From JAAYEV01 sp964508195 (GTDB lineage Bacteria; Bacillota; Clostridia; Ch29): 51,486 nt of DNA. The stretch spans positions 1 through 51,486 of the forward strand of contig CAZDSH010000006.1 of assembly GCA_964508195.1 (NCBI GenBank), in the 5' to 3' direction. The notes beneath the pieces are model-generated. The model saw only the letters and a list, made by a program, of their open reading frames with translations, was not told the DNA's origin and ran no database searches. Position numbers and translations under genes: made by a program. Position 1 is the first letter of the stretch. Each line of letters starts with the position of its first letter. This document shows, one piece after another, positions 9,406 to 17,204 of this stretch.

Positions 9406-9435
9406 TTGCATTATACGTCCTTCGAGTGGTATAAT
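9406..9435 (+). promoter_or_regulatory. Promoter of the riboswitch-controlled leader
   Basis: TTGCAT (9406-9411), an 18-bp spacer and TATAAT (9430-9435), about 35 bp before the first c-di-GMP aptamer. Confidence 0.65.
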
Positions 9436-9468
9436 ATCTTTAAACAAGTTTTAGGCAAAATCAATAGA

Positions 9469-9560
9469 TAAAAGGCAAAGCCGTCGAAAGGCGGTGACGC
9501 AAAGCTAAAAGGGGCTACAGCGTGATGATTTTGACGCTAGGCCAGCCAGTTGCCGGAATA
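9469..9560 (+). ncRNA. Cyclic di-GMP-I (GEMM) riboswitch, copy 1
   Basis: It matches the c-di-GMP-I aptamer consensus: GGCAAAGCC, a GAAA tetraloop, GACGCAAAGC in the core junction, a receptor-side GACGCTAGGCCAGCC, and a closing GTTGCCGG strand. The aptamer binds cyclic di-GMP. It is followed by an intrinsic terminator (9580-9610), so control is by transcription termination. Copy 2 is nearly identical over about 90 nt, indicating recent duplication. Confidence 0.92.
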
Positions 9561-9579
9561 CAAAGGGAAGTATCATAAT

Positions 9580-9610
9580 ATCCGCACTGGCGTTGCGGAT
9601 TTTTGTTTTT
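9580..9610 (+). terminator. Terminator of riboswitch 1
   Basis: A 7-bp stem ATCCGCA/TGCGGAT with a loop containing CTGGC (9587-9591), then a T-rich tract. The loop CTGGC is complementary to GGCCAG in the aptamer (9540-9545), a candidate antiterminator pairing. Confidence 0.85.
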
Positions 9611-9618
9611 AGAAAAAA

Positions 9619-9712
9619 TAGATAAAGGGCAAAGCCGTCGAAAGACGGTGACGCAAAGCTAAAGGGGCTACAGCGTGATGATTTTGACGCTAGGCCAGCC
9701 AGTTGCCGGAAT
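9619..9712 (+). ncRNA. Cyclic di-GMP-I (GEMM) riboswitch, copy 2
   Basis: A second complete c-di-GMP-I aptamer with the same core elements as copy 1. It differs by only a few bases, mostly in the first stem (GTCGAAAGAC here, GTCGAAAGGC in copy 1). A separate terminator follows. The two expression platforms are more diverged than the aptamers. Confidence 0.92.
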
Positions 9713-9732
9713 ATAGGGACCTAATATATTAC

Positions 9733-9757
9733 CTGCGCTGGCCCGCAGATTTTTTTA
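9733..9757 (+). terminator. Terminator of riboswitch 2
   Basis: A CTGCG/CGCAG stem with loop CTGGCC, then seven T. The stem sequence differs from terminator 1 but the loop keeps CTGGC, complementary to GGCCAG at 9693-9698 in aptamer 2. The transglutaminase start codon is about 20 nt downstream. Confidence 0.8.
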
Positions 9758-9775
9758 ATTGGGGGTCAAAAAAGG

Positions 9776-10666
9776 ATGATGAGGCTAAAGAATGTATTGA
9801 AAGTAATTTTAATACTTTTAATATGTACAAGCCTTATGACGGCCAATAGCGCAATAGCGAAGGGCGTCTACAGTACGGGCTTTAAGACCGCGAGTATCGG
9901 GGTGTCCTATCCGAAGGAAAGCGGCCTTTCCTTCGATGGTAGCCTTACTGTACGGGGCGAGACCGATCTGTCGGAGGTCTGGCTATGCGTAAGGGGTCCC
10001 GGGAACGAAACGGCGGTATATCCCGCTAAGGTAGAAAGAAACAATTTCGTCGCGACGCTGTATTTACGGTTCGGGAAGGGTATATACACCGTATGGGCGG
10101 GGGATAACCCGAACAAGTTCGATGGAAGGATACGGTTTAAGGTCAATAATACCGCCACAGAGGATGTACGGTACCTGGCACCTTCAGCCCATGTGAACAG
10201 CGATCATGAAAGCGTCAAGAGTCTGGCTATGGATATCACAGAGGGAAAAACGACGGATATGGAAAGAATACGTGCTATACATAAATGGGTTATAACGAAC
10301 ATCGAATACGACTATGACGCCTACCTCAAAGGTGATAATACGATGTATACCGCCAGCGAAACCATAGACCGTGGCAAAGGTACGTGCAGGGATTATTCCT
10401 TTACGGTAGCGGCCCTTGCCCGGGCGATCGGTATACCGACGAGGGTTGTATATGGCAATATAAACAATACGACGGATTGGGATACACAATTACACGCCTG
10501 GAACCAGGCATACATCAACGGCGAATGGATAACCCTTGATACGACCTGGGACGCCGGATATATAGAGGAAGGGAAATTCGTAGCTGCACCATCGGATAAG
10601 TATTTCAACCCCGATATAAAAAGTTTCGCTAAAACCCATACAATATCTTCGATAACTACACATTAA
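9776..10666 (+). CDS. Secreted transglutaminase-like domain protein under c-di-GMP riboswitch control
   Basis: A 296-aa exported protein. Residues 1-28 form a signal peptide (basic start, hydrophobic core, ANSAIA cleavage-like site). About 35-125 is a beta-rich domain of unknown role. About 140-262 is a transglutaminase-like fold with the Cys-His-Asp triad: Cys204 in GTCRDYS, His240 in LHAWNQ and Asp255 in LDTTWD. Such proteins act as cysteine peptidases or crosslinkers at the cell surface. The tandem c-di-GMP riboswitches link it to the sessile/motile switch, so a surface or biofilm role is a fair inference. ATGs at 9776 and 9779 are both possible starts. It is monocistronic, closed by a shared terminator. 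Confidence 0.88.
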   Translation: MMRLKNVLKVILILLICTSLMTANSAIAKGVYSTGFKTASIGVSYPKESGLSFDGSLTVRGETDLSEVWLCVRGPGNETAVYPAKVERNNFVATLYLRFGKGIYTVWAGDNPNKFDGRIRFKVNNTATEDVRYLAPSAHVNSDHESVKSLAMDITEGKTTDMERIRAIHKWVITNIEYDYDAYLKGDNTMYTASETIDRGKGTCRDYSFTVAALARAIGIPTRVVYGNINNTTDWDTQLHAWNQAYINGEWITLDTTWDAGYIEEGKFVAAPSDKYFNPDIKSFAKTHTISSITTH

Positions 10667-10704
10667 CTATATACTCCCAAAGCTATACTTACAGGTCCTC
10701 CTTA

Positions 10705-10741
10705 ATAAAAAAGCAGCGGCATCCCCACCGTTGCTTTTTTA
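10705..10741. terminator. Bidirectional terminator between the transglutaminase gene and aroA
   Basis: GCAGCGG/CCGTTGC hairpin flanked by A-runs on the left and T-runs on the right. It can end both converging transcripts. Confidence 0.8.
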
Positions 10742-10760
10742 CTTTGTACGATTATATAGG

Positions 10761-12065
10761 CTATGATTTTAAGGACGCTATCTTACCGCCAAGGCTTACA
10801 AAATCCTCCCAAAAGTGCGGATAGGACTTCTTTACGGCATCGCTGCCTACTATGGTGACGGGGTCTTGACACTTTATAGAGGCTATCCCTAAGGCCATTG
10901 CAATGCGGTGATCGTTCCAACTGCTGACCTTGCCACCCTGTAGCCTTTCTTTTCCCTTTATTATAAGGCCGTCACCTAGCTCGGTTATATCGGCACCTAG
11001 TCTATTAAGCTCGGTGGATATCGCCCTTAGACGGTCACATTCCTTTATTCTAAGCCTTTCCCCGTTGATTATCTTTGTTGTCCCGACGCTGACGGCACCT
11101 AGGACCGCGATGATAGGTACGAGATCCGGACATTGGGAAACATCGACTACTATACCCCGTGTCGCCGTGCCGTGGCTATTTTTTATAATGTCACCGCGTA
11201 CCTCTAGGGCGCCGCCCATTTTGCGTACTATATCCATTATAGCTTTATCGCCCTGTAAGGACGCTGCATCCATACCCTTACATTCCACTACGGTACCGCC
11301 TAAGATACCGGCGACTATCCAAAAAGCGGCCTGGGAATAATCGCCCTCAACGCTATAGTTTGTATTACCGTACCTTTGGCGGCCCTTTATATAAAACCTT
11401 TTAAAGCCCTCGTACTTTATATCTATGCCGAACTTTTCTAAAACCTCTAGCGTAAGGGCAACATAGGCCCTTGATTGGAGCGGCGTAGCCATTTCTATAA
11501 CGGAATCCCCGTCTAAAAGCGGTAGCACGAACATTAACCCCGTTATAAACTGTGAGCTTATATCGCCCCTTATTTTGAATGTACCGGCCTTTAACGTACC
11601 CTCCTTAACCTCTAGGGGCAGTCCCCCCATCGTGTTTGTATACCCTATACCATGGTCGTCAAATATATCATAGTATAGATCAAGGGGCCTTTTTATAAGC
11701 TCGCCGCCGCCGGTAAATGTAAGCCCTTGATCCCCGAGACATGCAAAGGGTAAAAAGAATCTAAGGGTGGAGCCGGATTCGCCGCAGTATAAAACATCCT
11801 CTACCGCCCGGGGCCTTGGGTTACCCTTTATAGCGATAGACACGACATCGGCATCGGCCTTATCCTCGGCGTATGTAACCTCGCTACCGAAACACTTTAT
11901 GCCCCTTAGGGTAGCCTTTATATCCTCAGAAAGTATCACATTATCTATAACGCTCATACCGTCGGCGAGGCCCGCGCAGATTATCGCCCTATGGCTAAGG
12001 CTTTTCGATGGGGGCATCTTGATACTTCCTTTAAGGGTTGTCGGTTTTATGTTAACAGTTTTCAT
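10761..12065 (-). CDS. aroA: 3-phosphoshikimate 1-carboxyvinyltransferase (EPSP synthase)
   Basis: A 434-aa enzyme of the shikimate pathway that joins phosphoenolpyruvate to shikimate-3-phosphate. It carries the N-terminal PPSKSLSHRA active-site motif (18-27), GESGSTLRF, the IKECDRLRA motif and WNDHRIAMA near residue 385. Length is typical. The ATG overlaps the end of tyrA by 14 nt, so the two are translationally coupled. It is the last gene of the aroF-tyrA-aroA run. Confidence 0.96.
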   Translation of the reverse strand: MKTVNIKPTTLKGSIKMPPSKSLSHRAIICAGLADGMSVIDNVILSEDIKATLRGIKCFGSEVTYAEDKADADVVSIAIKGNPRPRAVEDVLYCGESGSTLRFFLPFACLGDQGLTFTGGGELIKRPLDLYYDIFDDHGIGYTNTMGGLPLEVKEGTLKAGTFKIRGDISSQFITGLMFVLPLLDGDSVIEMATPLQSRAYVALTLEVLEKFGIDIKYEGFKRFYIKGRQRYGNTNYSVEGDYSQAAFWIVAGILGGTVVECKGMDAASLQGDKAIMDIVRKMGGALEVRGDIIKNSHGTATRGIVVDVSQCPDLVPIIAVLGAVSVGTTKIINGERLRIKECDRLRAISTELNRLGADITELGDGLIIKGKERLQGGKVSSWNDHRIAMALGIASIKCQDPVTIVGSDAVKKSYPHFWEDFVSLGGKIASLKS

Positions 12066-12942
12066 ACGTTTTTCCCCTCCCCGCTACACGGTACACGCCC
12101 ACGCCTTCCGCCATGCTGGTCCTCGCCCTATCAAATATTGAATTCAGGGTTTCGGGTTTATCCTCTAGAATGGCCCTTTTTATACGGGCGAGATTGTATT
12201 CAAAGTTTCCTATCTGCCTTAGAACATTTTCGCTGTTCTCTAATAACAGTTCCGTCCAGAGCTGCGAATTTATCCTTGCCACCCTCGTCGCATCCCTATA
12301 GCTACCGCCGGCGAGGATATCCGTCTCGTAGCCAGAGCCGCTATTAGCAAGGGCTACGGCTATTACGTGGGGCAGTTGGCTTATAAGGGATATTATATCA
12401 TCATGCCTTTCAGGGCTCATCTTTATTATATTTTTTACGCCTAGTTTAATTAATATATCCTCCACGAAGGCTAAACCGGCCTCGCTGTTCCCCGTTATAG
12501 GCGTTATTATATAACTAGCGTCGTCGAATAGTGTCTCCGATGCGAATTCAATACCCTTAAACTCCCTCCCGGCTATAGGGTGCCCCGCTACGAAATGCAG
12601 ATCCCGCCTAAGGCTTTGATCTATTTCCCTGACGAGTTTTGATTTTATCCCCGCGGTATCGGTTATAATAGTACCCTCTCTAAAATGGTCCATGTTAGTC
12701 CTAATAAAATCTGTCGTTATGCCGGGGTAAGTACACATTATAACGAGGTCGGAATCCCTAAGGGGCCTTTGCGGATCGGTGTATCCTTTATCTATTATGC
12801 CCTTTCCCTCTGCGGTTTTTAAAGCGCTTACATCGGTATCTATCCCCCATAGGTTCAGCGGGTGGACATTTCTTCTGAGGGCCATGGCGAAGGAGCCGCC
12901 GATAAGCCCTAGGCCGACGATAGTGATATTTATTTTAGTCAA
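12052..12942 (-). CDS. tyrA: Prephenate dehydrogenase
   Basis: A 296-aa NAD(P)-dependent enzyme converting prephenate to 4-hydroxyphenylpyruvate on the tyrosine branch. The N-terminal Rossmann motif GLGLIGGSFA (10-19) is followed by the all-helical TyrA domain with HPIAGRE and SQLPHVIAVA. No C-terminal ACT domain is present. The start codon is TTG at 12942, with a GAGGGGG ribosome site about 8 nt upstream. It lies between aroF (26-nt gap) and aroA (14-nt overlap). Confidence 0.94.
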   Translation of the reverse strand: MTKINITIVGLGLIGGSFAMALRRNVHPLNLWGIDTDVSALKTAEGKGIIDKGYTDPQRPLRDSDLVIMCTYPGITTDFIRTNMDHFREGTIITDTAGIKSKLVREIDQSLRRDLHFVAGHPIAGREFKGIEFASETLFDDASYIITPITGNSEAGLAFVEDILIKLGVKNIIKMSPERHDDIISLISQLPHVIAVALANSGSGYETDILAGGSYRDATRVARINSQLWTELLLENSENVLRQIGNFEYNLARIKRAILEDKPETLNSIFDRARTSMAEGVGVYRVAGRGKTYENC

Positions 12943-12968
12943 TTTTGCCGCCCCCTCTTTTTTCTATT

Positions 12969-13976
12969 CTACTGTTCCATCGTCTGGGCCATTTTTTGCA
13001 AAACCTCCATAAGGGCTTTGAACCGTTCTGGTTTAATAGACTGCTGTCCATCGCATTTTGCATTAGCGGGGTCGTTGTGCACCTCTATTATCAACCCATC
13101 GGCGCCCACTGCAAAGGCGGCCTTAGCCAAGGGTTCAACGAGCCACCAGTATCCCGTCGCATGGCTTGGATCCACTATCACCGGCAGATGGCTATACTTT
13201 TTTATAACGGGTACAGCGCTCAAATCCAGCGTATTCCGCGTATATTTTTCGAAGGTCCTTATACCCCTTTCACAGAGTATAACCCTTTCGTTACCCTCGG
13301 ACATGATGTACTCCGCGGCCATCAACAATTCTTCTATAGTAGCGGACATACCCCTTTTTAGCAGTACAGGTTTTGACGTCTTCCCCACTTCCTTTAACAG
13401 GTCAAAGTTTTGCATATTTCTAGCACCGATCTGTATGACATCTACATCCTCTACGAACTTTTCGAGTTTCCACGGCGACATCAGCTCGCTGACGATAGGT
13501 AGCCCCGTTTCTTCCCTAGCCTTTTTCAATAATTCCAAGCCGTTGTCCCCTAAGCCCTGGAAACTATAAGGCGATGATCTAGGCTTATAGGCGCCGCCCC
13601 TTAGAAATGTCGCACCGCTTTCTTTAACGCTCCTTGCGATACCTACTATCTGCTCCTCGCTCTCTACGGAGCACGGCCCGGCTATAACTGTAAACCCGCC
13701 GTCCCCTATGGATCTATCCTTTACTTTCACGACGGTCCTTTCCGGGTGAAAGAGCCGGTTAGCCATCTTATAGGGCTCCTGTACGGATATAAGCCTGCTG
13801 ACGTTCCTGTTCGCCTCGATCAATGAGGGGTCGATAGGACTTGTATCCCCTACTAACCCGAGGAGGTGGTAGTTTATCCCCTTGGATTCGTGAATATCAC
13901 AGCCAAGGCTCATCATCTTGCCTTTGATCTTATCTATCTCTTCCTCCGGGGCACTTTGATTTAATACGATTATCAT
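12969..13976 (-). CDS. aroF: 3-deoxy-7-phosphoheptulonate synthase (DAHP synthase, type I beta)
   Basis: The first enzyme of aromatic synthesis, condensing PEP and erythrose-4-phosphate. It is 335 aa from the chosen ATG; a longer open frame to 14057 has no ribosome site and would run into a terminator. Residues 1-70 form the ferredoxin-like regulatory domain seen in Thermotoga-type enzymes. The barrel has IAGPCSVES, LRGGAYKPRSSPYSFQG, IQIGARNMQN, LLKRGM and VIVDPSHATG. The N-terminal domain suggests feedback control by an aromatic amino acid. GAAGGG lies about 9 nt before the ATG. It leads the aroF-tyrA-aroA run. Confidence 0.94.
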   Translation of the reverse strand: MIIVLNQSAPEEEIDKIKGKMMSLGCDIHESKGINYHLLGLVGDTSPIDPSLIEANRNVSRLISVQEPYKMANRLFHPERTVVKVKDRSIGDGGFTVIAGPCSVESEEQIVGIARSVKESGATFLRGGAYKPRSSPYSFQGLGDNGLELLKKAREETGLPIVSELMSPWKLEKFVEDVDVIQIGARNMQNFDLLKEVGKTSKPVLLKRGMSATIEELLMAAEYIMSEGNERVILCERGIRTFEKYTRNTLDLSAVPVIKKYSHLPVIVDPSHATGYWWLVEPLAKAAFAVGADGLIIEVHNDPANAKCDGQQSIKPERFKALMEVLQKMAQTMEQ

Positions 13977-14035
13977 AGTTAACATCCCTTCTTTAAAATA
14001 ATTTTTTCTCAGTATATTATCCCGTTGTTTTTGAA

Positions 14036-14069
14036 TACAAAAAGAGGACCCATCCAATGAGTCCTCCGG
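14036..14069 (-). terminator. Intrinsic terminator of the tyrosine-rich mini-gene
   Basis: On the minus strand, a GAGGACTCA/TGGGTCCTC hairpin of about 9-11 bp followed by TTTTT. It lies about 45 nt after the mini-gene stop and before aroF. Confidence 0.85.
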
Positions 14070-14110
14070 TTTTATAATCTATATCCAAAGATATAACTAT
14101 TCTGCTACGA

Positions 14111-14272
14111 TTATATATACTGAGCTGGTAAATCTCCCTTTGCCTTCCCATTGGAAATGGCCTTATCTATTCTGTTGCAGTACAAATAGCCGGCGCTATA
14201 GTAATAGCCCCCGCTGTAATAATAGTAGCCTTTAAATTGTACTGCACTAGCCCTTCCAATAGGATTTTTCAT
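14111..14272 (-). CDS. Tyrosine/glycine-rich 53-aa peptide, unknown family
   Basis: A 53-aa peptide I do not recognise. Residues 16-31 are almost all Tyr, Gly and Ser, with runs of four (16-19) and three (23-25) tyrosines and one Cys at residue 32. In total it has 10 Tyr. The C-terminal half (32-53) is polar with several Lys. There is no signal peptide or membrane segment. It is a self-contained unit: promoter with TTGACA, 17 bp and TAAAAT (14305-14333), GGAG ribosome site 9 nt before ATG, and a strong terminator. It lies downstream of the BTAD regulator on the same strand. Possible roles include a modified-peptide precursor, a coat or matrix peptide, or a regulator of the aro genes; none is shown by sequence. 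Confidence 0.72.
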   Translation of the reverse strand: MKNPIGRASAVQFKGYYYYSGGYYYSAGYLYCNRIDKAISNGKAKGDLPAQYI

Positions 14273-14304
14273 AATTCTTTTCTCCAAATTATATATTAGA
14301 TCTG

Positions 14305-14333
14305 ATTTTACCAGGTTGAATTGTAGTTGTCAA
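14305..14333 (-). promoter_or_regulatory. Promoter of the tyrosine-rich mini-gene
   Basis: On the minus strand, a perfect TTGACA -35 (14328-14333), a 17-bp spacer and TAAAAT -10 (14305-14310). It lies in the gap after the BTAD gene and about 30 bp before the mini-gene ATG. Confidence 0.75.
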
Positions 14334-14373
14334 TAACATAATATGTAAAATGTGTGTTTCCTGGCCCCTTTTA

Positions 14374-15603
14374 TCAGGCGAAAAAGGGCTCCTTTTCTGC
14401 AGTTATCGGTTTAAAGGAAATATCCACGGTGAAGGCGTTAACCTTGCCGATGTTACTAAACTTCTCCTTTATACGCTTACCTATTAAGGTAAGGGCGTCC
14501 TGTTGCACATCGGTTAGAAGAACGATCATCTGATAATCGTTCCACTTCGTAAACACATCCCCCTTACGCAGGGATTCCTTAAGCACTAGTTTTAAGTTTT
14601 CCGCCGCCCCGTTAAGTTCCTTTTTCGAAACCTTGCCCCCCATCGTCGTATCAATAGTTACAAGGCCTATGTATTCGTTGCTCCTTGCCCTTAAACTCCT
14701 ACGCTCCTCAAGATTGTATATTGTCCTAAAGTATTCGATATCACAGCACAATGCCCCTTTGCCATCATCGGCGTCGGCAAAACTTTTGCTAAGGGCGGAT
14801 AGATCGGCCTGTTGGATATTCGTACCCCCTGCGGCGATCCTACTGTATAGGCTTTTTAAAACCGGTGAAGGGTTAACCGATAGCTCCCGGTACATCCTGC
14901 CGGTGATATAGTTATAATGGCTTAGGGCGTTATTAAACTCACCTAGATCTAACAGCGCCTCTAGGAAGAACACGTGTAATGCCTCTTCGAAGGGCTCGTA
15001 GCACACTGCTTGTTCGAAGTGCTCGATAATGTCCCCGTGACGGCCTTGTTTTTTTAACAGGCCGAAAAGCCTTATAAGGGATTTTACATAAAGCCGTTGA
15101 TAACGATTCCGTATCATGAATACCCATTCGCTGCCGATAGAGTCGGCCATATATTCGCCCCTGTAAAGATCTATAGCTTTGACGTATTTATCTATCGCTT
15201 GGTCGATGTCTTTGTCCCTTGCCTCGTCAGCCGCTTCTATATTTTCTTCGAAGTGTGTCGTGTCTATGCTATAGTTTCCCCCGATATCTAGGTTATAAAA
15301 TCCGTTTTGGAAAGTTACGTTTATATAACCGACGCCGTCATCCTTCCTCGTACGCGTCAACCCCGCATCCTTTAACATTTTGCGTAACCTGAACACCTGA
15401 GTTCTAAGGGCGTTCCTAGGATCTGTACTTTCTGAGCTGTGCCATAGGTTATCGGAAATATATTCAGGTGTAAGATCGCGTTCTCTATGGGTTACAAGAA
15501 ACTTAAGCAGTTCCATCCTCTTATAGGAGCCTTTATCCTTCTCTATAAGGGATTTGTTCGCCCTCCTAATATCAAAATTCCCTAACGTAAGCACCTCGAT
15601 CAC
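14374..15603 (-). CDS. BTAD-domain (SARP-like) transcriptional regulator
   Basis: A 409-aa predicted cytosolic regulator. Residues 1-95 form an OmpR-type winged helix (LTPEYISDNLW, NALRTQVFRLRKMLK). About 105-250 is the bacterial transcriptional activation domain made of TPR-like helices. About 265-400 is an alpha/beta domain resembling a degenerate nucleotide-cyclase (GGDEF-like) fold; I see no GGDEF active-site motif, so it is probably a sensor rather than an enzyme. The start is GTG at 15603 with a GGGGGG ribosome site. The neighbouring tyrosine-rich peptide gene is an obvious candidate target, but no operator is visible. Confidence 0.8.
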   Translation of the reverse strand: MIEVLTLGNFDIRRANKSLIEKDKGSYKRMELLKFLVTHRERDLTPEYISDNLWHSSESTDPRNALRTQVFRLRKMLKDAGLTRTRKDDGVGYINVTFQNGFYNLDIGGNYSIDTTHFEENIEAADEARDKDIDQAIDKYVKAIDLYRGEYMADSIGSEWVFMIRNRYQRLYVKSLIRLFGLLKKQGRHGDIIEHFEQAVCYEPFEEALHVFFLEALLDLGEFNNALSHYNYITGRMYRELSVNPSPVLKSLYSRIAAGGTNIQQADLSALSKSFADADDGKGALCCDIEYFRTIYNLEERRSLRARSNEYIGLVTIDTTMGGKVSKKELNGAAENLKLVLKESLRKGDVFTKWNDYQMIVLLTDVQQDALTLIGKRIKEKFSNIGKVNAFTVDISFKPITAEKEPFFA

Positions 15604-15732
15604 CGTTCTCTTACCCCCCCTTACATGAGCTATAGGGCAAAACCCAATTATGTATAGAAATCTATAAGCAAAACCGTTCCCAAGGGCATGGCGGCTTAGC
15701 TAGGTGTGTATGCACCCTTTATTATAGACGCA

Positions 15733-16953
15733 TCAGCCCTTTATAACGGCTACGGTTTTAAGACGTTTTATAGGCTCTATAAGATCTAGTTGTTGATCTA
15801 TTACAAAGTTTATATCCTTATAGGCAAACCTACATTCCTCTGATACGTCCCTTTTGTTCTGTTTGCCTAGTATGACACCCTGCTTTTTTAGGTCTACCAT
15901 AGTTTTTTCGACGGAGAACTGTTGCCTAGCCTGCCTTCTACCCATACTCCTTCCGGCACCATGACTACAGGAACAAAAGCTCTCGGCGTTACCCTTTCCC
16001 TTGACTATATAGGAAAAGCTCCCCATAGCCCCGGGTATTATACCCGTCTCGCCCTCCCTAGCCCTTATAGCGCCCTTACGATGTACCCATACTTCTTCGC
16101 CGTAATGGTGCTCCTTGGCGGCATAATTATGATGCGCGTTTGCCTCGCCTTTGAATTCAATATCGGGGATCACGTCCGCTAACCTATCCTTAACGATTTC
16201 GAGCATCCTCCGCCGGTTTTCCATAGCAAATTCCAATGCCAGATTCATCCAGGATATGTATGCATCAGCCAGATCAGTATCCAGGGGCAAAAACGCCAAA
16301 TCGTATTCCCCCGGCACGCCAAGGGAACGTTTTTTGTTTAATTCCTTTGCACCCTCGTTGAAAAACCTGGCTATTTTGTATCCAAAATTTCTACTGCCGC
16401 TATGCACCATAACGCACAACATGCCATCGTCGTCCTGCTGCAGCTCTATAAAATGGTTGCCCCCGCCTAGGGTCCCTATTTGATAATACCCTTCATCCAA
16501 CTGCGGCAAACCTTCGGGTATGGATTGTGAACGCATTGATCTGGCAAAGTCTGAGTCCTCTAAGGTTTTACAGCGCTGCTTTTTGCGGTGATGCCTAAAG
16601 CCCGTGGGTATATCCCGCATAATCTGTCCTACTAAGGATTTGTACTCCTTCTCCTTCAGGTCATCCCTATGCGCACTTGTTTGCACGAAAGCGACCCCAC
16701 AGCCGATATCTACGCCCACCGCGTTGGGTATGATCACATCCTTTGCCGCTATAACACCACCTATAGGCATCCCATAACCCTGATGTGTATCGGACATGAG
16801 GGCTACCCATTTATGCAAAAAAGGCAAGTTCGACAGGTTAAGGGCCTGCTGCAGACAACCCTCCTCAACCTGCTCTATATCCTCTAGCCAAACTTTAATC
16901 GGAATTCGTTGTTTTTGTTTATCGAAAATAACAAATATACCCTTCACCTCCAT
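15733..16953 (-). CDS. rtcB: RtcB-family RNA-splicing ligase
   Basis: A 406-aa protein of the RtcB RNA ligase family (3'-phosphate or 2',3'-cyclic phosphate to 5'-OH, Mn and GTP dependent). Metal and guanylate sites are visible: VGVDIGCGV with Cys85, GTLGGGNHFIEL, HSGSRNFG, HHNYA and the HGAGR motif. It belongs to the shorter bacterial subgroup. No archease or RtcR neighbour is present. The ATG at 16953 has no ribosome site; a strong GGAGGTGAAGGG lies just inside the frame, so the true start may be further in, at a non-standard codon. Likely role is RNA repair or tRNA healing. Confidence 0.9.
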   Translation of the reverse strand: MEVKGIFVIFDKQKQRIPIKVWLEDIEQVEEGCLQQALNLSNLPFLHKWVALMSDTHQGYGMPIGGVIAAKDVIIPNAVGVDIGCGVAFVQTSAHRDDLKEKEYKSLVGQIMRDIPTGFRHHRKKQRCKTLEDSDFARSMRSQSIPEGLPQLDEGYYQIGTLGGGNHFIELQQDDDGMLCVMVHSGSRNFGYKIARFFNEGAKELNKKRSLGVPGEYDLAFLPLDTDLADAYISWMNLALEFAMENRRRMLEIVKDRLADVIPDIEFKGEANAHHNYAAKEHHYGEEVWVHRKGAIRAREGETGIIPGAMGSFSYIVKGKGNAESFCSCSHGAGRSMGRRQARQQFSVEKTMVDLKKQGVILGKQNKRDVSEECRFAYKDINFVIDQQLDLIEPIKRLKTVAVIKG

Positions 16954-17204
16954 CGTAAAAAATAATATATTCCACTATCTATTCCTAGGGCCTAAAAAAA
17001 GCTAAACTTAAACAGAGGCTAAGCCATTAGCGTTAAAAAAGTTGGCCTTAGCCAACCCTTTGATCTTCATTATACTGTTGCTCCATTGTTTAGAAATATT
17101 ACGGTCCGCCCTTTATCAAGGAAGGCGTAGGCAATTCCGGGACATTCCGATATAGAATAATCAATAATCCAAGATGGCTTTGCGCACGTTCTAAGGCATA
17201 TTAC
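16954..17204. other. Intergenic region between rtcB and tRNA-Leu
   Basis: Apart from the terminator at 17034-17056 I see no gene. A 20-codon frame starting in front of that terminator on the minus strand runs through it and is not convincing. Confidence 0.5.
17034..17056 (-). terminator. Terminator downstream of tRNA-Leu
   Basis: A perfect GTTGGC-TAAG-GCCAAC hairpin followed on the minus strand by TTTTTT. It is about 150 nt after the tRNA-Leu 3' end, leaving room for a short 3' trailer. Confidence 0.75.

Noticed and set aside
13977..14057. N-terminal extension of DAHP synthase to 14057
   Set aside because: The extension lacks a ribosome site and overlaps the terminator of the mini-gene; family proteins start at the MIIVLNQ segment.
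12943..14110. T-box or tryptophan-type leader ahead of aroF
   Set aside because: No T-box core or leader peptide with repeated aromatic codons is visible between the mini-gene terminator and aroF. The tyrosine-rich peptide is behind its own terminator, so it is not a classic attenuator leader for aroF.
16990..17075. 20-codon frame before and across the tRNA-Leu terminator (-)
   Set aside because: It runs straight through the terminator hairpin and has only a weak ribosome site.
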